Assembly (NCBI RefSeq): GCF_010015445.1
Contig: NC_053134.1
Span: 5,426,636 to 5,490,635 of the forward strand
Origin: Perca fluviatilis
Taxonomy: Eukaryota > Chordata > Actinopteri > Perciformes > Percidae
Direction: 5' to 3'
DNA length: 64,000 nt
Of the stretch, positions 58,980 through 64,000 are shown in pieces. Position numbers and translations under genes: made by a program. The notes beneath the pieces were generated by a model. That model did no database searches, was not told the DNA's origin, and saw only the letters and a program-made list of their open reading frames with translations. The stretch's first letter is position 1. Each line of letters opens with the position of its first letter.

Positions 58980-60434
58980 TAGGGTTGGGTATTGAATGGA
59001 TTTTTTGATACCGGTGCTAAAATTATACTTTTAAAATGGTGTCAGTGTCTAAACGGTGCCTGAAAGGATACTTTTAAGATTAAAAAAATATATACTGTAT
59101 ATATTTTTTTATTATTTATTTTTTTATTTTTTTAAAAAGGAGCATAAAACGAGATTAAAGTGCCCATATTATGAAAAAAACACTTTTTCTGGTATTTGGG
59201 GTGTTCTTTTGTGTCTCTGGTGCTTCCACACACATACAAACTTTGAACAAAAATCCATCCATGCTGTTTTGAGTGAGATACGGTTTCTGAATGTGTCCTG
59301 CCTTCAGTCTCCTGGTGAGCTGTTCAAAATCGGCTCGGACTGTGACGTCACAATCCGAAATGAGCTGGCTAACCGCAACCGTTAGCTCGTAGCGTTAGCA
59401 TTAGCATGCTAACGCTAATGCTAACACTAGCATGGTACCTCGTTCTCAATAGCAAAGCACTGCTACAACACACACAAGTTCACCATAATCTACAAAAGAA
59501 CTACTTACATGTGCGCCCTCATTTAGAAGTCTCCCAGCTAATCCTGCCTTGTAACTGACTGAAGTTGGAGAAACAGCCTGTCTTTTACTTCTATGGAGCT
59601 AGCTAGCTGACATGATCCACATCTGAGCTACTGAGCATGTGCGAGTGCAATCAAAGATAGTACAGAAGAAGAAGAAGAAAAGAGGTCTCACTCTGTAGCT
59701 AAAACAGAAACCAGGTGAAAAGAGGATCTACAGCAGTGAGAGAGAGCTGTGCAGTACAACAAAAATATGGTGTTTTTTGAAAATTAAACCATGTAAACCT
59801 ATTCTGGTACAACCTTAAAATACAATTATGAACCTGAAAATGAGTATAATATGGGCGCTTTAAAAAATGGCTTGTTTATTGCTAAGGCCATATGGTCAAA
59901 ATGAAATGATTTATTAAAAATCTAATAACAATAACTTATAACAACTTATTTCATCAGTAAATTCCTGTTAAACGACAAAAACCACCACTAGATGGTAAAA
60001 GGGTATTTTACAATAACTTTGAATGCACCATGAGGGTGGCGAGGCGAAATTCAAGTGAACGCACCGTCTGTGTTGTTTTCCGACAACGGCAGCTGCAGAC
60101 TGTTGTATGTCCCAGTGTTGGAATCATCTAAAGTGAAATACAGTCACACTTTATAGCGTTTAGCGTTAGCGGTCAGCAATTTAACCGTGTGTAATCCAGC
60201 TGCTAGCTAACGGTAGGCTAACGTTACCGTCTGTCAAGTGTATTTTTAACTAGCATCACATGCAGCGATGCTTCTGTTGCCTCTAACATCTGTTTCGGAG
60301 CATCAGAGGGCAGCGGGGACATTTACGTGGCACCGTAATGAGGCACCAAAATTTGCGTTGCTATTCGGTCCGGTAGATACCGGTCGTTAAAGCATCGGTG
60401 CCGTATTTGCACCGGGTCTTGGTACCCAACCCTA
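58980..60434. mobile_element. TAGGGTTGGGTA-ended DNA element, with a nested TTAA MITE
   Basis: Ends TAGGGTTGGGTATTGAA and TTGGTACCCAACCCTA are inverted. TCATGCA lies at 58973-58979 and 60437-60443, a probable target duplication with a small slip. Without the inner element it is about 750 bp. No transposase. Confidence 0.72.
59159..59859. mobile_element. TTAA-flanked MITE (AGTGCCCATATTATG family), 701 bp
   Basis: TTAA at 59155-59158 and 59860-59863, ends AGTGCCCATATTATG and CATAATATGGGCGCT-like, inverted with a few changes. It shares its right third with 20077-21184 and lacks the satellite and G-starved block. It lies inside the element 58980-60434. Confidence 0.85.
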
Positions 60435-60439
60435 AGTCA

Positions 60440-62050
60440 TGCAGGGGCCTTCTCCAAAACACCAGATCAATGGGCCCTCCACACGTTTCACCTTAACACC
60501 CACTTGATTGAGAACAGACAGATACTGTAAGTCGGACGGAGTCGCTGATACATTGTCTCCTTAATCTACACACCAGATAAGAGCTCAGCCTGGTGGCAGC
60601 CTTCTTCACTTTAACTGGCAACAGAGACGCTGTCAATGCTACGATGGGGCGTTCGATTCTTGGTGTTGGAGAGAGGAGACACTGCACAAAGGTTGACAAA
60701 AAACAGTGACAGCTGTAGAGAGCAGAGATGATGTAAGACTGGTTGGTGTAGGTCGATGCAGATGTGGATACAGGCATTTTGTAGCACTGTTAATTAGAGC
60801 AGCAGCTAATGATTATATTTATCTGCAGATTATTTCCATGCTTAATCATTACAAAAAAAAAATGGCATCTACAATTTCTCAGAGCCCAACGTGATGTATT
60901 CAATCGGCTTTGTTTTGACCAACAATCCAAAAGATTTTTTATACGCGGTCACATATGATGAAGAAAAGCCGCAAATGCTCACATTTGAGAAAATAAAGCC
61001 AGAGAGTATATGATCAATTATCAAAATAGTTTAATTTTTGTTGTTGTTCAACAGGGCCGGTAGGTTCACAGGCTTCTTCTATAGATTGAAGCTGAGGAAG
61101 TTTTTCTACATATTTAAATTTGTCCATTCAACAAGGGTTCAGTCTTTGTCCATACTTTTATTTTTAAAATTCAGATTTGAGTTTGTGAAGTTTTTTTTAG
61201 CCATCTGCTTGGGCCATGGTGATCTTTAGTAGTTGAAGCTCAACCTTGATGATCCCGATTGGTTTTAAAGACACCTTAAGACTTTCCAAGCGATTCCACT
61301 GTCGCAGACTAATTTTCAATATGGGAATGAAATCATGAGAGTCATGCTAGAGTTGGGGCCCGCTCCCGTTGTCTCAATCGTTTGGTGTAATGTGGTCATA
61401 AAACTCGGTCCGAGTCAGTCTTTTTCCTGTCTGATATTTGATATTATGTAAGTTTGAAGTCTTGGTTGTGAAGTTAAATCACGTGAGCATTGTCAACAAC
61501 CAATGGGTGCGCTCCCTCCAGGACCAAACAGGAAGCAGCAAACGGCTACAGCTAGTGTTGTTGATGGTTGCTAAGCTAAACGCTAATGAGGGAAAGTTGC
61601 CGATTTTCAACCCTTCTGAAGAGCCTCATCCAACGGGAGATTTACGCGGGTAAACGCAGACCTCCCGGTACTGCCGGCATTCATCTGCATATACGGCAGA
61701 ACAGAAAATCTGCAAACTTTCCCTTAAGTTACCAGCTAACGCTAGCGGCAGCTAGCTAGCTAGCTAGCTTGGTTTAATTTTTCAAAATGACTCTAGTTGT
61801 AGTCTTGCAATGTGTAGTCTATATCCTTGACGCTCCACTTCCGGGATTGCTCTGTTGCCGCCGGAAAAGTTTTCACTCACTCATTTAGGCCAGATATCCG
61901 TTGCCTTGGGCTTCCTTGTGTTGGCATTTTAAACTCTGGTCGATTTATGAGGACTGTGATTAACCTTTTATCAGATCTCTGCAGGGTAAATCCAGACAGC
62001 TAGCTAGCTGTCCAGTCTGAGTTTTCTGCTGCATGACTAAAACAACTTTT
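60440..62050. other. intergenic, nothing recognised
   Basis: Frames are short. Tandem TAGC motifs (GCTAGCTAGCTAGC) lie at 61751-61768. Confidence 0.35.
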
Positions 62051-62057
62051 AAAACGT

Positions 62058-62263
62058 ACATGTTCCACCAAAACAAGTTCCTTCCAGAGGCTATTTTGCA
62101 GCGGCACAGTGGCTTTTCTCCGGTGCCTAGCACCGGCCAAGACGATTCTGATGATTAAAGAAATGCCAATAAACAGAACACATTTTCCTCCCATCCCCGA
62201 ATGCTATGTGGAGTAGACCCTCCTCCAAAGCGCGCTGGAGGAGAGTCTGGCAAAGCGAGACTA
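62058..62263. repeat. dispersed repeat, copy B
   Basis: It matches 28829-29043 from TGTTCCACCAAAACAAGTTC through GTCTGGCAAAGCGAGACTA, same orientation. Confidence 0.7.
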
Positions 62264-62269
62264 TGCAAT

Positions 62270-63220
62270 GTGTGACCCTGCAAGATCTCCAGTCTTTACA
62301 TAGTATGACTTTAATGTTAGATGTGAGAGGATTGTCTTTAGATGTGAGACGGTGTCAGACTTTAGTCTTTGCAAAGTCTGTTCAGAGTCTTCTAGTGTAT
62401 GGTAAGCATTAGCAGAATGATAATCGTTAATTTACAAATACAGAAAATGTGAGAGCCAGAGTTTTGGCAGATTACATGGCAGACACGTGAAATATTACCA
62501 AAGAAAAAATAAGGACACAGTTTGGAAAGGATACAAAGTGTCAGAAAAGAGACTTCAATAGGAAACACAGAAGCGTTAAATTCCTCATTGTCACCATTGC
62601 TCAGAATTAGTCGGGAACTGTCGCCAGTTAACACAACATGAATGAATGAATGAATGAAAGAACATCTCTGCTGCCTACCAGGAAAACACACTGTCAGTGT
62701 CTTTTCAACTCGATGCCACTTCTTTGTCTGCTCTTCAACTCCCTTCAAAGAAAATGACAAAACCAACTCCACTGTCATCTTTCTGGCCCCACGTTGCCAA
62801 AAGTGGCAACCCTAATTTCACTCAGCACTCCTCTTCATAATACTCTCTATCTGCAGCGTCTTCCTGTTCGCACTCTTGTCTATACACAAATCACACAGAC
62901 CTAACAGCGGTGTGAACACACACTCCTCTGTTGTCCTAATGGCAGCATTCTGTTGAAGGGGTGATTGAATTAGGCTGGGTGCTGATTGCTCGGCACATTG
63001 ATTAATGCTGCCTGCTGCGCTTGAGTGCGTCACGGCACTCATGGAGTCCTGCTGCTGAATGCCAATAAGATACCATCCACGGGAACAATATCAACATGAA
63101 CAACTCACCATATTTGAGCAGATGCATGTCAGCTCCTAATTGAGCTCACATTTAAACTCCGTGCATGTAGGGATAGACCGATAGCCGGTAGTGAAGCTAA
63201 TGAATCCCGATAGTCAGGGT
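62270..63220. other. intergenic, nothing recognised
   Basis: Short frames at 62392-62778 and 62818-63042 on the minus strand show no known motif. A small GAAT tandem run lies at 62640-62657. Confidence 0.35.
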
Positions 63221-63224
63221 GCGA

Positions 63225-64000
63225 TTTTGATCACGCACAACAAAACATGCAATTAATAAATCCCCCTTTCAATACCTGGATATAGTGCCACTCGGCCAGC
63301 CATGCCAAAACACTTAAATATTCAACATTCAATGAAAAATAATTTCAAAATGAAATAGCACAACTTTGCGGCGAAAACAAAAATACCTTCACCCAGGAAA
63401 CGCTCGTTCGTTCCTCGGGGAGTGTTTTAGTCCACGCCACAGTCTTTTTTTCTAAACTTAAATATTCGTTTTGGTGCCTAAACTTAACTGTCAACTAGGG
63501 CTGTGTTCGATTGAAGAAATTCTTAATCGACTAACACTCATTCAATTGTATCGACTAATCGATTAGTTGATTTAATCGACAGATCTGTAAATCTGAGTTT
63601 CTCCGCAAAGAGTTATGCAAAAGGATGCATATATTGAATAAGATAATGCCTCCTTTGCATATTTAAACAACATTTCAGAAAACGTGTAATACAACAAATA
63701 ATTGCCTTAATGAAAGTAATTAAAGTAGGTTTCACGGTGATATCTATTAGGTAAAATGTCAACCCTTAATTCTTGTGTTTACCAGAGATGTGCTCGTACG
63801 TTTCTTGGAAATAAGTCATTCAGCATGAAAATAGCATCAAACATGACTAATCGACTAAAGAAATCTAAGTTGACTAAGACCAAAACGACCGATTAGTCGA
63901 CTAATCGACTAAGAGGGAGCAGCCCTACTGTCATCGTCGCATGACGCTCACTTTCTCTGGCTAAACTCCACCACCATGGCCCCTGAAAGGACCGTCATCT
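63225..64000. repeat. dispersed repeat related to 4861-5345, split by a hAT MITE
   Basis: 63225-63495 and 63936-64000 together follow the order of 4861-5050 (CACAACAAAACATGCA, CAGCCATGCCAAAACAC, GGTGCCTAAAC, TCTGGCTAAA, GGACCGTCATCT). It runs off the window edge. Confidence 0.7.
63496..63927. mobile_element. hAT MITE (TAGGGCTG ends), complete
   Basis: Ends TAGGGCTGTGTTCGATTG and GGGAGCAGCCCTA with CTGTCAAC (63488-63495) and CTGTCATC (63928-63935), 7 of 8 matching. Interior rich in TCGACTAATCGATTAG. Partial inverted copy at 37884-38152. Confidence 0.85.

Overview
This is a stretch of a teleost fish chromosome, most likely a percomorph. The evidence is a vertebrate gene with short conserved exons and long introns, many long (CA)n microsatellites, a Tc1/mariner transposon, L1-type and L2-like retrotransposon remnants, a tRNA-derived SINE, and many short non-autonomous DNA transposons of kinds common in fish. 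There is no prokaryotic, viral or CRISPR content.

One protein-coding gene can be supported: the 5' half of usp6nl (RN-tre, a TBC-domain Rab GTPase-activating protein), on the minus strand. Its first coding exon is at 35563-35617. Eight further exons follow at 23403-23470, 15686-15765, 13948-13987, 11739-11819, 4601-4708, 2720-2829, 1277-1325 and 872-992. Splice phases agree at every junction and give 237 codons plus one base. The gene runs off the left edge inside the TBC domain. A possible alternative first exon lies at 54081-54150, with the same exit phase. Positions 35618-54080 would then be a first intron, and the sequence right of about 54.2 kb is upstream or intergenic.

The rest is introns and intergenic DNA filled with mobile elements. 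(1) 0-24 kb: usp6nl introns with large (CA/TG)n tracts, a 30-bp minisatellite, a TTAA-flanked MITE with a 46-bp internal satellite, and a second TTAA element holding a 420-base block with almost no G. (2) 24-36 kb: TTAA MITEs, a broken full-length Tc1 element (31642-33239) and a hAT MITE next to exon 1. (3) 36-50 kb: dispersed repeats and a three-level nest at 44.36-46.52 kb (hAT MITE, L1 inside it, DNA element inside the L1). (4) 51-54 kb: a 571-bp inverted repeat, a hAT MITE with perfect 8-bp duplications, and a tandem duplication whose second copy was split by a TAA-flanked MITE while the first copy keeps the empty site. (5) 55-64 kb: an L2-like reverse transcriptase remnant, more hAT MITEs and nested elements.

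I found no clearly new biological system. The most interesting signal is in usp6nl: the two exons carrying the catalytic fingers of the TBC domain (exon 7, Arg; exon 9, Gln) both have long TG tracts at their 3' splice sites. At exon 9 a 128-base tract directly abuts the acceptor, with branch-point-like motifs only beyond it. This resembles TG-repeat-controlled exon skipping known elsewhere, but that is inference.
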